DNA of 20,626 nucleotides from Bordetella parapertussis (GCA_945878065.1 CAMDXA010000035.1:1-20626), one strand, 5' to 3'. Counted from the stretch's first letter, positions 8,121 through 15,754 are shown. Notes: a model not told the origin generated them from the sequence alone. Translations and numbers: made by a program.

Positions 8121-9041
8121 GTCATGCGCCTGATGCGCCCACAACAAAAATGCTTCGCGGTCTTCACGCAATAGATTGACCACTTGGCCCACCGGCAAGC
8201 AAACTTTGGTCGGCACATGCCCAAACGGCAAGCCAGTCAACACCGGCACTTTCACGTGGTCGCGCAACCAACTCACGACTGAATCCAATTTGTAGCCTTT
8301 ATCGTGCGAAGTCAGTTTGTAGTCCGTGAACTGCCCCAACACAATGGCTTGTTGTTTGGCCAGTACGCCAGAATTTAACAATTGCGTCAACATGCGCTCA
8401 ATACGGTAAGGGTGCTCGGCCACATCTTCCAAAAACAACACGCCCTTCTCTACCGCAGGCAGAAAAGGCGTGCCGATCAAACTGCACAGCACACTCAAAT
8501 TGCCGCCCCATAACTTGGCGTCTTCTGCCAGCATGGTTCGCTTGGGCAAGTGCGCCAAGTCAGAGGCGGGCAAGCGCCAACCGGCACCTTCTCCCCTGCC
8601 CTGGGCCATGTCGTCAAAACAGTCTTGCATGATCTCGTCCACCTCCTGTGCGCCAAAATCTGCACAGGCATGAGGACCGGCCCACGTCATGGCGCCGGTC
8701 TTTGCCAAGACACCCATTTGAAGCGCCGTGAAGTCGCTGTGACCCACCCACCGCATACCTTGCTTGATGGAGCTGGCAATGGCTTTGTAGGGCAAGTGCT
8801 TCATCAATCGGGTGATGCCATAGCCACCGCGTGTGGGCATGGCTATGTCAGCGCCACTGGCGGCGGCACGCGCAATGGACAACACCCGCGCTTGATCGTC
8901 GCCTGCAAACCGCTGCTTGGTGCTGAGTGCATCCGGGTCAAGCTCGACATCATGGCCCAGTCGACCCAAGTGTTTGACCGCACGTCGCAAAGCAGCCTTG
9001 TCGCGCACCGCGCCCGATGGTGAATAAATATAAATATGCAT
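8118..9041 (-). CDS. ldcA: LD-carboxypeptidase (peptidase family S66)
   Basis: This 307-residue cytoplasmic serine peptidase removes the terminal D-Ala from murein tetrapeptides during peptidoglycan recycling. The family triad is visible: nucleophile S102 in VGHSDFTALQ, E205 in VLFLEDVAEHPYRIERML, and H275 in PFGHVPTK. The RGGYGITR motif (71-78) and GGNLSVL (179-185) are also conserved. Start at ATG 9041 gives MHIYIYSPSGAV, matching the usual opening strand of the family; a longer frame from TTG 9077 adds a 12-residue leader without homology. The gene lies 56 bp after the tadA fusion on the same strand. Its stop overlaps the third unit of the tandem repeat. Confidence 0.93.
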   Translation of the reverse strand: MHIYIYSPSGAVRDKAALRRAVKHLGRLGHDVELDPDALSTKQRFAGDDQARVLSIARAAASGADIAMPTRGGYGITRLMKHLPYKAIASSIKQGMRWVGHSDFTALQMGVLAKTGAMTWAGPHACADFGAQEVDEIMQDCFDDMAQGRGEGAGWRLPASDLAHLPKRTMLAEDAKLWGGNLSVLCSLIGTPFLPAVEKGVLFLEDVAEHPYRIERMLTQLLNSGVLAKQQAIVLGQFTDYKLTSHDKGYKLDSVVSWLRDHVKVPVLTGLPFGHVPTKVCLPVGQVVNLLREDREAFLLWAHQAHD

Positions 9042-9097
9042 GAAAGATGAACCACCCTTTGTGTCAAAGAAAATCAAACCAAGCCGTTGTACTCACG

Positions 9098-10492
9098 TCA
9101 AAATTCCTGCGTGCCCGGATGAAAGCAGTGCAATGCTTTCCGCGCAACATCACGGCCATGCTCTTGCACAAAATGGCCGGCATGTGGCAGCAAAACAGGT
9201 GGCGGGCAAGCACGGATGCTGGCGTGCAATTCGTGCATCACGGATTCACCCAACACCGGGTCTTGCTGACCGATAAACATCAAGCTGCGCCCTTGCCACT
9301 GCTCTTTAAAAAACGCAGCGGCTTGGCGGGAAATCTCGGCCCCCGGACTGTCCAAAGATGACGGCACCATGGCAGGAAAAGCCTGCAAAGCTGCACGGTG
9401 GCCCGCATCTGGAAATGGTGCGTTGTAGGCCGCGCATTCTTCTGCAGACATGTGCGGGTTGCCTCGTGCAAACAACTTGCCCAGATCAAACAGTGGTTTG
9501 TCTGCGCACATCTGCCTCCAAGCCAGAAAGCCAGGGCTCAAGGGCAGCTCGCCTGTTGCAATCAGTGTATTCATCACCAACAGGGACTCATAGCGCCAGG
9601 GTTGCGCCATGGGCAGCGTCAATCCCAAAATACCGCCCCAATCTTGCACCACCAGATGTATATTGCGCAAATCAAGCGCTTCAATGAATTCGAGCAACAC
9701 CTGACGGTGCCACTCAAAAGTGTGTGCGCTGTCTTTTTTCGGTTTATCGCTTTTGCCAAAACCCGGCATGTCGGGCGCCACCACGCGGTGACCGGCCGCC
9801 AAAAAGACCGGGATCATGTGCCTGTAAAGATAACTCCATGCAGGGTTGCCGTGCAAACACAACCAAATCACTTCGGCATTAGCGGGGCCCTCGTCTAAGT
9901 AATGCATGCGCAGGCCATTCAGTGAAGGCAATTCACTGATGTAGTTCGGTTGCCACGGGTAATCAGGCAACCCATCAAAAGCACTTTCAGACGTGCGCAC
10001 GGCATCGTCGCGCAAGCGAGTAGCCATGGCCTGTGATTTTTGTGCAGCCCGTTGTTTATTGAAAAATGTTTGCAAGGGTTTTGCACATTCATCCGACATC
10101 ACACCGCCTAAGTTAACGGTTTGGTGATTCAACTGTGCTTGGGCAAAGACGTTGAGCACCGAACCAGCCGCACCGGTTTTGGGTTCGGCTGCACCCCAAA
10201 CCACTTTACGCAATCTTGCATTTAGCATGGCGCCGGCACACATGGTGCAAGGCTCCAACGTGACATACAGGGTGCAATCGTCAAGCCGGTAATTGCCCAG
10301 TAAGCGGGCGGCTTCCCGCATGACCAACACTTCAGCATGGGCGCTTGGGTCAAGCTTAGAAACAGGTGCGTTATGCGCTTGTGCAATCACCTGCCCGTCG
10401 CGCACCAGCACCGCACCGACAGGCACTTCTCCGGCGGCCAAAGCTGCGTCGGCTTGTGCCAAAGCAAGTTGCATGAAATCTTCGTCATTCAT
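9098..10492 (-). CDS. tadA: Fusion: tRNA adenosine(34) deaminase TadA + DhlA-like haloalkane dehalogenase
   Basis: One uninterrupted 464-residue frame joins two complete enzymes. Numbering here counts from TTG 10501; ATG 10492 is residue 4 and the preferred start. Residues 5-155 are TadA, which makes inosine at the wobble base of tRNA-Arg(ACG): zinc ligands H55 and E57 (HAEV) with PCTMC (C85, C88). After a linker of about 20 residues, residues 178-460 form an alpha/beta hydrolase closely resembling DhlA (haloalkane dehalogenase subfamily I). The match runs from HYLDEG through LCLHGNPAWSYLYRHMIPV and VVQDWGG to AGHFVQEHG. The dehalogenase nucleophile D287, halide-binding W288 and W328, acid D414 and base H443 all align. 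TadA is essential, so the fused form must keep deaminase activity. The gene follows a methyltransferase after 32 bp. Confidence 0.93.
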   Translation of the reverse strand: MNDEDFMQLALAQADAALAAGEVPVGAVLVRDGQVIAQAHNAPVSKLDPSAHAEVLVMREAARLLGNYRLDDCTLYVTLEPCTMCAGAMLNARLRKVVWGAAEPKTGAAGSVLNVFAQAQLNHQTVNLGGVMSDECAKPLQTFFNKQRAAQKSQAMATRLRDDAVRTSESAFDGLPDYPWQPNYISELPSLNGLRMHYLDEGPANAEVIWLCLHGNPAWSYLYRHMIPVFLAAGHRVVAPDMPGFGKSDKPKKDSAHTFEWHRQVLLEFIEALDLRNIHLVVQDWGGILGLTLPMAQPWRYESLLVMNTLIATGELPLSPGFLAWRQMCADKPLFDLGKLFARGNPHMSAEECAAYNAPFPDAGHRAALQAFPAMVPSSLDSPGAEISRQAAAFFKEQWQGRSLMFIGQQDPVLGESVMHELHASIRACPPPVLLPHAGHFVQEHGRDVARKALHCFHPGTQEF

Positions 10493-10524
10493 GCGCCGCA
10501 ATGTAACCCATGCGGGCGAGAAAA

Positions 10525-11205
10525 TCAGTCGCGTTGATAACTCAGCATCCGCCCGCGGTAGGGCGTGTCATCGCTCAAAGGGGTATGTAAATCAGTTTGT
10601 GTCATGACAAAACCGTTATGGTGCATGGCTTTGTGAAATGGCGCGCGGTTGCTGCGGTTCGGGTCAATGATCAACACTTGCGCATGGGGCGCAGCATGTC
10701 GCTGAATAAATCCCGCGAGTTGTTGTGGATGATCACGCTCATACAGCACATCGCTGCCTATGATCAGATCAAACTCACCCAAGAGCGGATTGGCGCGCTC
10801 CCAATGCCCGCTGATATATGGCAAGGTGTGCATGTCGTTGAGCAGCAAATTGGCACTCAAAAAACGCTGTGTGTATGGGTGGTAATCCGAGGCGGTGACA
10901 TTGCCAAGTCGGCGGTGAATCACCAGACTGGCCAGTCCCAAGCCGCAACCGATTTCCAAAATTCGCAGATCGGCGATAGGCCAAGCCTGCATCACATCGG
11001 CCATTTTGCGGGCCGACGGCCAGACCAGACCGAACAAAGGCCAAGTGGCTGAAGAAACGCCTAAAGCCAGGGCAATGCCTAGCGGGTCATGGAATTGTTG
11101 TAAATCAAGTAATGAACGTATGTTCAGTGAAGCGCCGCCGTCAATGGCGATACTTTGATGTTTGACCAAATAGCCCAATCCGGTGTCGGACGGGCTGGCG
11201 GTCAA
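10525..11205 (-). CDS. Class I SAM methyltransferase, methyltransferase-16 (protein lysine methyltransferase-like) family
   Basis: This 226-residue protein has SAM motif [15 protein letters not shown] (82-95), the preceding [14 protein letters not shown] segment and SDVLYERDH (151-159). Together these mark the seven-beta-strand methyltransferase-16/METTL21-like group, whose characterised members methylate lysines of translation factors, chaperones and similar proteins. The bacterial substrate is unknown. The only plausible start is TTG at 11205, whose TTGA overlaps the TGA of infA, implying translation coupled to IF-1; the next ATG is far inside the fold. It sits between infA and tadA, both translation genes, so a target in the translation apparatus is a reasonable inference but not shown. 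Confidence 0.85.
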   Translation of the reverse strand: MTASPSDTGLGYLVKHQSIAIDGGASLNIRSLLDLQQFHDPLGIALALGVSSATWPLFGLVWPSARKMADVMQAWPIADLRILEIGCGLGLASLVIHRRLGNVTASDYHPYTQRFLSANLLLNDMHTLPYISGHWERANPLLGEFDLIIGSDVLYERDHPQQLAGFIQRHAAPHAQVLIIDPNRSNRAPFHKAMHHNGFVMTQTDLHTPLSDDTPYRGRMLSYQRD

Positions 11206-11459
11206 AACCGTCTGCGACGTGGTCCGCTTGGTCCCTTGCCTTCGATATGCCTGAAGGTGATTCGACCTTTTGTCATGTCGTAAGGGGAGAGTTCCAAGGT
11301 GACTTTGTCGCCGGCCAGGATGCGGATGTGGTGCATGCGCATCTTGCCTGCGGTGTAGGCCACGAGTTCGTGGCCGTTGTCCAAAGTGACACGGTAGCGC
11401 GAGTCAGGAAGCACCTCGCGCACCATGCCGGACATTTCCAGCATTTCTTCTTTGGACAT
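11202..11459 (-). CDS. infA: Translation initiation factor IF-1
   Basis: IF-1 binds the ribosomal A site on the 30S subunit during initiation. This 85-residue protein is one OB-fold with [20 protein letters not shown] at the start, then [19 protein letters not shown] and [21 protein letters not shown]. It carries a basic C-terminal tail ([10 protein letters not shown]) that is longer than the 72-residue E. coli form and resembles the second IF-1 type seen in betaproteobacteria. AAAGG lies about 10 bases upstream of the ATG. It is 22 bp downstream of cspA and overlaps the following methyltransferase gene by four bases. Confidence 0.95.
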   Translation of the reverse strand: MSKEEMLEMSGMVREVLPDSRYRVTLDNGHELVAYTAGKMRMHHIRILAGDKVTLELSPYDMTKGRITFRHIEGKGPSGPRRRRF

Positions 11460-11481
11460 CAGCGGCCTTTAAGCTTGGGGC

Positions 11482-11688
11482 TTAATCGGCTGACTTGATG
11501 TTGGACGCTTGCAGGCCTTTGGGGCCGGTGGTCACTTCAAAGCTCACGCGTTGGCCTTCTGCCAGGGTTTTGAAGCCTTGGTTTTGGATCGCTGAAAAAT
11601 GGGCGAACAAATCTTTGCCGCCGTCTTCGGGTGTAATAAAGCCAAAACCTTTGGACTCGTTAAACCATTTCACTGTACCTGTTGCCAT
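11482..11688 (-). CDS. cspA: Cold-shock-domain protein (CspA family)
   Basis: This 68-residue cold-shock protein binds single-stranded RNA or DNA and acts as an RNA chaperone. It begins [18 protein letters not shown] with the RNP1 motif KGFGFI; RNP2 is DLFAHFSAI, where the usual VFVH is LFAH. ATG 11688 gives the normal family start; an in-frame ATG at 11697 would add three residues. The gene heads the reverse cluster cspA-infA-methyltransferase-tadA. Its leader contains a GC-rich hairpin and a T8 run immediately before the coding region. Confidence 0.95.
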   Translation of the reverse strand: MATGTVKWFNESKGFGFITPEDGGKDLFAHFSAIQNQGFKTLAEGQRVSFEVTTGPKGLQASNIKSAD

Positions 11689-11886
11689 GTATTGCATTTC
11701 TTAAAAAAAAGGGAAGCCCCCCTCGGGGTCGAAGGTCAGAACAGGCGAAGAGACGAAGGGAGAATTACCTATGAGGGCAGAACTAAAAACGAGCTACAAC
11801 GACATAACCTGATATCGAAGCCCTACTATGCACTGTTTCCAGCCATAAAGCAATCTTTATTTACTCAATCAGCTAATATCCATCAA
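11689..11886. promoter_or_regulatory. Divergent leader region between cspA and the CoA-binding gene
   Basis: About 200 bp separate the two divergent starts, so promoters for both directions must lie here. On the reverse strand the last 40 bases before cspA contain CCCCGAGGGG followed by GGGCTTCCC and eight Ts, a terminator-like arrangement directly in front of the start codon. A weak TTGCTT-17 bp-CATAGT pair can be read on the reverse strand within about 11830-11862. It would give a leader over 100 nt, as is usual for cold-shock genes, but the match is poor. No clear promoter was found for the forward gene. Confidence 0.4.
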
Positions 11887-12354
11887 ATGAGTGATATCCG
11901 CATCCTGAAGCAGGTGTTGAAACAACACCGCACCATCGCCGTGGTCGGTTTATCCGCGGACTGGTTCCGCCCCTCTTACTTTGCCGCCAAGTACATGCAA
12001 GCGCATGGCTACAAAATTGTGCCGGTCAATCCCAAATACCCAAACATTTTGGATGAACACTGTTATGCCAGCTTGGCTGACATTCCGTTTCCGGTGGATA
12101 TCGTTGACGTGTTTCGCAAGCCCGCGGACACACCGGCTATTGCGCAGCAAGCGGCGGACATTGGCGCCAAAGTCTTGTGGTTGCAACTCGGTGTGGTGAA
12201 TGTTGATGCCGAACGTATCGCACAGCAAGCAGGCCTCACCGTCATCATGGACCGCTGCGTCAAGATTGAACACGCCCGCTTATTCGGCGGCCTGGGCTGG
12301 TTCGGTGTCAACACCGGCGTCATCTCTGCTCAACGACAAATTCCTCCTCAGTAA
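11887..12354 (+). CDS. CoA-binding domain protein (YccU-like)
   Basis: This 155-residue single-domain protein has the CoA_binding Rossmann fold seen in YccU and in the N-terminal part of acyl-CoA synthetases: TIAVVGLSADWFRPSYFAAKYMQAHGYKIVPVNP, then VDIVDVFRKPADTP, VLWLQLGVVN and MDRCVKIEHARL. No catalytic domain is attached and the function of the family is not established. ATG 11887 is chosen because it starts the homologous region (MSDIRILKQVL); an upstream open frame runs back through the cspA leader and is not supported. The next gene begins after 4 bp, so the two are probably one transcript. Confidence 0.88.
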   Translation: MSDIRILKQVLKQHRTIAVVGLSADWFRPSYFAAKYMQAHGYKIVPVNPKYPNILDEHCYASLADIPFPVDIVDVFRKPADTPAIAQQAADIGAKVLWLQLGVVNVDAERIAQQAGLTVIMDRCVKIEHARLFGGLGWFGVNTGVISAQRQIPPQ

Positions 12355-12358
12355 AAAA

Positions 12359-13639
12359 ATGGCAGATCGCACATTCGGTTTTGATACGCTCAGCTTGCAC
12401 GCCGGACAAATACCTGACGCAGCCACCGGCAGTCGTGCCGTTCCCATTTACCAGACCACGTCTTACGTGTTTGACAGCGCGGAGCACGCGGCCAGTTTGT
12501 TCAACCTGCAAACCTTCGGCAATGTGTATTCGCGTTTGTCTAACCCGACAGTTGCGGTGCTCGAGGAACGTATCGCGGCACTCGAAGGCGGTCGCGCTGC
12601 TGTGGCCACCGGCAGCGGCATGGCCGCACAAATGATTGCTTTACTGAATGTATGTGAAGCGGGTGACCAGATCGTTGCGGCCAATACTTTGTACGGCGGC
12701 ACGCATACGCAGCTTGGCGTGAATTTCAAAAAACTGGGCATTGAAACTGTGTTTGTCGATGCATCAGACCCCGAAAATTTCGCCCGTGCCATCACGCCCA
12801 AAACCAAGGCTTTGTATGCAGAAACCTTGGGCAACCCGTCTTTGAATGTGCTGGACATCGAAGCCGTGGCGGCGATCGGCAACCAAGCCGGTGTGCCCTT
12901 GTTCATAGACAACACATTTGCCAGTCCTTATTTGTGCCAACCGTTCAAATGGGGCGCGGCCATCAGCATCCATTCGGCGACCAAATTCATTGGTGGACAT
13001 GGCACGACCATGGGCGGTGTCATCATTGAATCGGGCAAATTCCCTTGGGACAACGGTCGCTTCCCGAGTATGACCGAGCCCTCGCCCGGCTACCATGGTG
13101 TGAGGTTTTTCGAGACCTTTGGCGACTTCGGCTTCACCATGAAATGCCGCATGGAAGGCATGCGCACGTTCGGGCCGGTGCTGTCGCCTTTCAATGCGTT
13201 TTTGCTGCTGCAAGGTGTAGAAACTTTGTCATTGCGCATGGACCGCCATTGCAGCAATGCGCTGGCGGTGGCCAAACATTTGCAACAACACCCGAAAGTG
13301 GCCTGGGTCAATTACCCGGGCTTGGCAGATCATCCCGACCACGCATTGGCCAATAAATATTTGCCACGCGGTGCCGGTGCGGTGTTGACGTTTGGTGTGA
13401 AAGGTGGCGCGGCGGCAGGTCAAACTTTCATTGAGAACGTACAGTTTTTATCGCACTTAGCGAATATCGGCGATGCAAAAAGTCTGGTGATTCACCCTGC
13501 TTCCACGACGCACCGTCAACTGTCGGAAGAGCAGCAAATTGCGGCGGGCGTGCCGCCTGATTTGATTCGCCTAAGTGTCGGTTTGGAGACGCTGGACGAC
13601 ATTATTTGGGACATTGAGCAAGCACTCGATAAGACCTGA
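12359..13639 (+). CDS. metY: O-acetylhomoserine sulfhydrylase (O-acetylhomoserine aminocarboxypropyltransferase)
   Basis: This PLP enzyme makes homocysteine from O-acetylhomoserine and sulfide, the direct sulfhydrylation route to methionine. The 426-residue protein has the Cys/Met-metabolism PLP fold: YQTTSYVF, YSRLSNPTVAVLEERIAALEGG, LYGGTHTQL, ETLGNPSLNVLD, and the PLP lysine K209 in SIHSATKFIGGHG. The C-terminus contains LVIHPASTTHRQL and IRLSVGLE. Length fits the MetY type (about 430), longer than cystathionine gamma-synthase (about 390). ATG 12359 follows the upstream stop by 4 bp; there is no clear Shine-Dalgarno, so it may depend on coupling. A hairpin repeat starts 17 bp after the stop codon. 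It is a sulfide consumer, but lies outside the sulfide regulon further right. Confidence 0.94.
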   Translation: MADRTFGFDTLSLHAGQIPDAATGSRAVPIYQTTSYVFDSAEHAASLFNLQTFGNVYSRLSNPTVAVLEERIAALEGGRAAVATGSGMAAQMIALLNVCEAGDQIVAANTLYGGTHTQLGVNFKKLGIETVFVDASDPENFARAITPKTKALYAETLGNPSLNVLDIEAVAAIGNQAGVPLFIDNTFASPYLCQPFKWGAAISIHSATKFIGGHGTTMGGVIIESGKFPWDNGRFPSMTEPSPGYHGVRFFETFGDFGFTMKCRMEGMRTFGPVLSPFNAFLLLQGVETLSLRMDRHCSNALAVAKHLQQHPKVAWVNYPGLADHPDHALANKYLPRGAGAVLTFGVKGGAAAGQTFIENVQFLSHLANIGDAKSLVIHPASTTHRQLSEEQQIAAGVPPDLIRLSVGLETLDDIIWDIEQALDKT

Positions 13640-13656
13640 CATTCTCAAAAAGTCAC

Positions 13657-13785
13657 ATCACTTCAGGCCGACTCGGAGGGGGTGTTTTTTTCAAGCGAAA
13701 GCGCAGAAAAAAAGCACACCGGATGGGGCGGCCAATGCGTGTCTTCATGAAAGTCGAAATGCTAACCACTTCTAATAGGTAGGTC
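13657..13785 (+). repeat. Dispersed repeat module A, copy 2
   Basis: This copy is nearly identical to 13950-14078 over about 129 bp at an offset of exactly 293 bp, and to the reverse complement of 7790-7864 over the core. GGCCGAC (13666-13672) pairs with GGCGGCC (13727-13733, imperfect), and the GGTGT/ACACC and T7/A7 arms (about 13681-13720) form the inner stem. Sitting 17 bp after the metY stop, it may serve as its transcription terminator. Confidence 0.9.
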
Positions 13786-13810
13786 AAAGCGCACCTTTGA
13801 TTCGAGTGAA

Positions 13811-13919
13811 GTGTTCACACCATGCCGGCTCGGTCGCCGCTCACCGCCTGCGGCAACGTTCGCGTCGGCCCGACCGCCATGTCGTCATCCATTCGCTTTT
13901 TCTCCGACTGCATTTCTGC
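13811..13919 (+). repeat. Dispersed repeat module B, copy 2
   Basis: This GC-rich block matches the reverse complement of 7917-8027 at about 85-90% by eye, with edges GTGTTCAC and CATTTCTGC. Here it is flanked on both sides by module A, giving an A-B-A arrangement with a 293-bp period. Small frames through it are not shared with the other copy and are not called as genes. Confidence 0.8.
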
Positions 13920-13949
13920 GGATAAAGCAATCCAGTTTCAACCAAACAT

Positions 13950-14078
13950 ATCACTTCAGGCCGACTCGGAGGGGGTGTTTTTTTCAAGCGAAAGCGCAGA
14001 AAAAAAGCACACCGGATGGGTCGGCCAAAGCGTGTCTTCATGAAAGCCGAAATGCCAACCACTTCGAATGGGTTGGCC
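13950..14078 (+). repeat. Dispersed repeat module A, copy 3
   Basis: This copy matches 13657-13785 with roughly a dozen differences. The outer stem is perfect here: GGCCGAC (13959-13965) pairs with GTCGGCC (14020-14026). It ends 10 bp from the stop codon of the reverse-strand dioxygenase gene, so the hairpin could terminate that transcript as well. Confidence 0.9.
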
Positions 14079-14088
14079 GTTGCGTGTC

Positions 14089-14988
14089 TTAGAGCGAAAT
14101 AACACCTAGCACTATGAGAGCAATCAAACTGTATTTGGTCAGCCTATACAGCTTGCGGTTCCAGTTTTTGAAAGCCTTGCGCTTTTCGTCGATCACGAAA
14201 TGTAAGTGCGTGAGCTTATTGATGGCACCGGTTTGATCGCTGGTGTCGTTCGGTGAGCTGGCTGCCGACATCACCACCCGACTGAACCAACGGTTCAACG
14301 CGACCACCCATGCAAACTTTGAGGGCCGCTCCACATCGCAAAACAAAATGATGCGGTTTTGCGATGTCTGGTTATAGGCCTCATGGATATAGGTTTCGTC
14401 AAACACCACACCCTGCCCGTCGCGCCAACTGTGGCGCTCACCGTCCACATCGATGTAACACGCGTCGTCATTCGGCGTCACCAGCCCTAAGTGATAGCGC
14501 AACGAACCTGCATACGGGTCACGGTGACGGTTGAGTTGTCCGCCGGGCGGCAACTCGGCAAACATCGCAGCTTTGATCGTGGGAATGCTTTTCAAAATCG
14601 CCACGCTTTTCGGACACAACTCAGCCGCTGAAGGGTGCGAAGCGTCATACCACTTCAAATAAAAACGCTTCCAACCATATTTGAAAAAAGAATTGAAGCC
14701 TATGTCGTCGTGTTTGTCCGGCGCTTTGATGCGCTGCAACTCTGACAAATGCAATGCTTCATCGCGGAACACTTGCCAGTTGTCTTGCAGTTGTTGCAAT
14801 TCGGGAAGCTCGTTCAAAGGCACAAAAGGCTTGGTAGTGACTTTGGAGGTCAAGACCATCAAGGCATTCAATGGAGCGAGCAAAGCCGAGTGGTCTAAAA
14901 AAACTTTTTGCCAAGAGGCACGCACTCGGCCGCGATAGTGGCCAAACAAAATCGCAGACAACCATGTCGCCACAATGAGCCATTTCAT
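14089..14988 (-). CDS. LpxO-like aspartyl/asparaginyl beta-hydroxylase family dioxygenase
   Basis: This 299-residue Fe(II)/2-oxoglutarate-dependent enzyme has hydrophobic segments at both ends (about residues 1-17, and 283-299), as in LpxO, which hydroxylates the secondary acyl chain of lipid A at the inner membrane. Metal and cofactor residues are visible: LNRHRDPYAGSLRYHLGL (HxD, near residues 154-156), the second histidine in DETYIHEAYN (near 201), and the 2-oxoglutarate arginine in NRIILFCDVERP (near 211). Function as a lipid A hydroxylase is inferred from family resemblance; a peptide or other lipid substrate is possible. ATG 14988 has only a weak upstream site. It stands alone between repeat module A and a 190-bp region in which no clear promoter was identified. 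Confidence 0.85.
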   Translation of the reverse strand: MKWLIVATWLSAILFGHYRGRVRASWQKVFLDHSALLAPLNALMVLTSKVTTKPFVPLNELPELQQLQDNWQVFRDEALHLSELQRIKAPDKHDDIGFNSFFKYGWKRFYLKWYDASHPSAAELCPKSVAILKSIPTIKAAMFAELPPGGQLNRHRDPYAGSLRYHLGLVTPNDDACYIDVDGERHSWRDGQGVVFDETYIHEAYNQTSQNRIILFCDVERPSKFAWVVALNRWFSRVVMSAASSPNDTSDQTGAINKLTHLHFVIDEKRKAFKNWNRKLYRLTKYSLIALIVLGVISL

Positions 14989-15178
14989 GGCAATACCCTG
15001 AGGGTTGTGATGGTCAACGGGTGGCTCATTCGTGTTCGGTTGTCAACTGGGTAGGAAAGCTCAGCGTAGCAATGTGTTCCACAACAGGTCTATGTGTAAA
15101 TAAGGGCTTATCTTAACGTGACCAACACTCACTGACCCGGAAATTGAATCAAATCAAAAAATTACTCGCAAGACAGAC
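14989..15178. other. 190-bp intergenic region
   Basis: This lies between the end of the reverse sulfide-arm transcript and the start of the LpxO-like gene. It should hold the promoter of that gene and possibly a terminator. A short dyad (TAAG-GG-CTTA, about 15102-15111) and a lone TTGACA on the reverse strand were seen, but no convincing promoter pair or strong terminator hairpin. Confidence 0.35.
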
Positions 15179-15754
15179 TCAGACATCAAGTGCTGAACAT
15201 GGGGTATCTTGATGCCATATGTTGTCAGCGGTCAAACAGTGTCGGTAGTAAAACTCGATCTTGAAATCCGACAAAAAGTAACTACGGTAGACCGCATTTT
15301 TTTTGGAAATCAAGGTGACGTTGCGCGCCCACTCACAGCGGTGGTGAATGATGCATTGGTTCATCTCTTCCCCGCCGCTGAAAAAATGAACCGTGTAACG
15401 CCCCTGTGACAAATTCAAGTCTTTGTCCATGCTCACCAGACACACCGGATCTTTCATGGGCTTGAGGTGATCGGACGCGGCCAGCTGGTTCATCTCGGCT
15501 TGCATCAGTTGCCGATACCAATCACCCACCAAGCCCTTGCAATCAAAGAAAGTACGTTGAATTTGGATCAGGGCCGGGTTCACCAAGGGTTGACCCGCAG
15601 GACCCAAAAGCAACATTGCTTGGTCACCGGAATAAGCTACACCAGACAATTCCAATCGGGCCGGTGCGTTCTCCCAGGGCCAATGCCAAGGTCTGTCACT
15701 GCAAGCACCCAAAAACAGCAGAAAGCTCAAGCATGACAGCCGAGTCCACTTCAT
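15179..15754 (-). CDS. Cysteine-rich lipoprotein of unknown function
   Basis: I do not recognise this 191-residue protein. It has a typical lipoprotein signal: MKWTRLSCLSFLLFLGAC, with lipobox LGAC and lipidated C18. The mature part is about 173 residues, with six further cysteines (C72, C105, C134, C140, C173, C186), enough for three disulfides or a metal site, and several aromatic residues (RPWHWPWENAP right after the anchor). Its ATG overlaps the TGA of the SoxB fragment (ATGA), and it is the last gene of the reverse arm of the sulfide locus. Location in the envelope and a link to sulfur chemistry are inferences from the signal and the neighbours. Confidence 0.8.
   Translation of the reverse strand: MKWTRLSCLSFLLFLGACSDRPWHWPWENAPARLELSGVAYSGDQAMLLLGPAGQPLVNPALIQIQRTFFDCKGLVGDWYRQLMQAEMNQLAASDHLKPMKDPVCLVSMDKDLNLSQGRYTVHFFSGGEEMNQCIIHHRCEWARNVTLISKKNAVYRSYFLSDFKIEFYYRHCLTADNIWHQDTPCSALDV

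Noticed and set aside
8550..9023. 157-residue frame antisense to ldcA
   Set aside because: ldcA on the opposite strand has full catalytic motifs; this frame shows no recognisable domain and is a coding shadow.
11599..11886. Upstream extension of the CoA-binding protein gene over the cspA leader
   Set aside because: The extension is antisense to cspA and its leader; the family homology starts at ATG 11887.
12200..12358. Upstream extension of metY into the preceding gene
   Set aside because: The added 53 residues are an out-of-frame reading of the CoA-binding gene; ATG 12359 gives the normal MetY start.
13811..14092. Small forward frames of 70-90 residues through the repeat region
   Set aside because: They cross modules A and B, are not kept in the copy at 7724-8027, have no ribosome-binding site and low-complexity content from the T/A runs.
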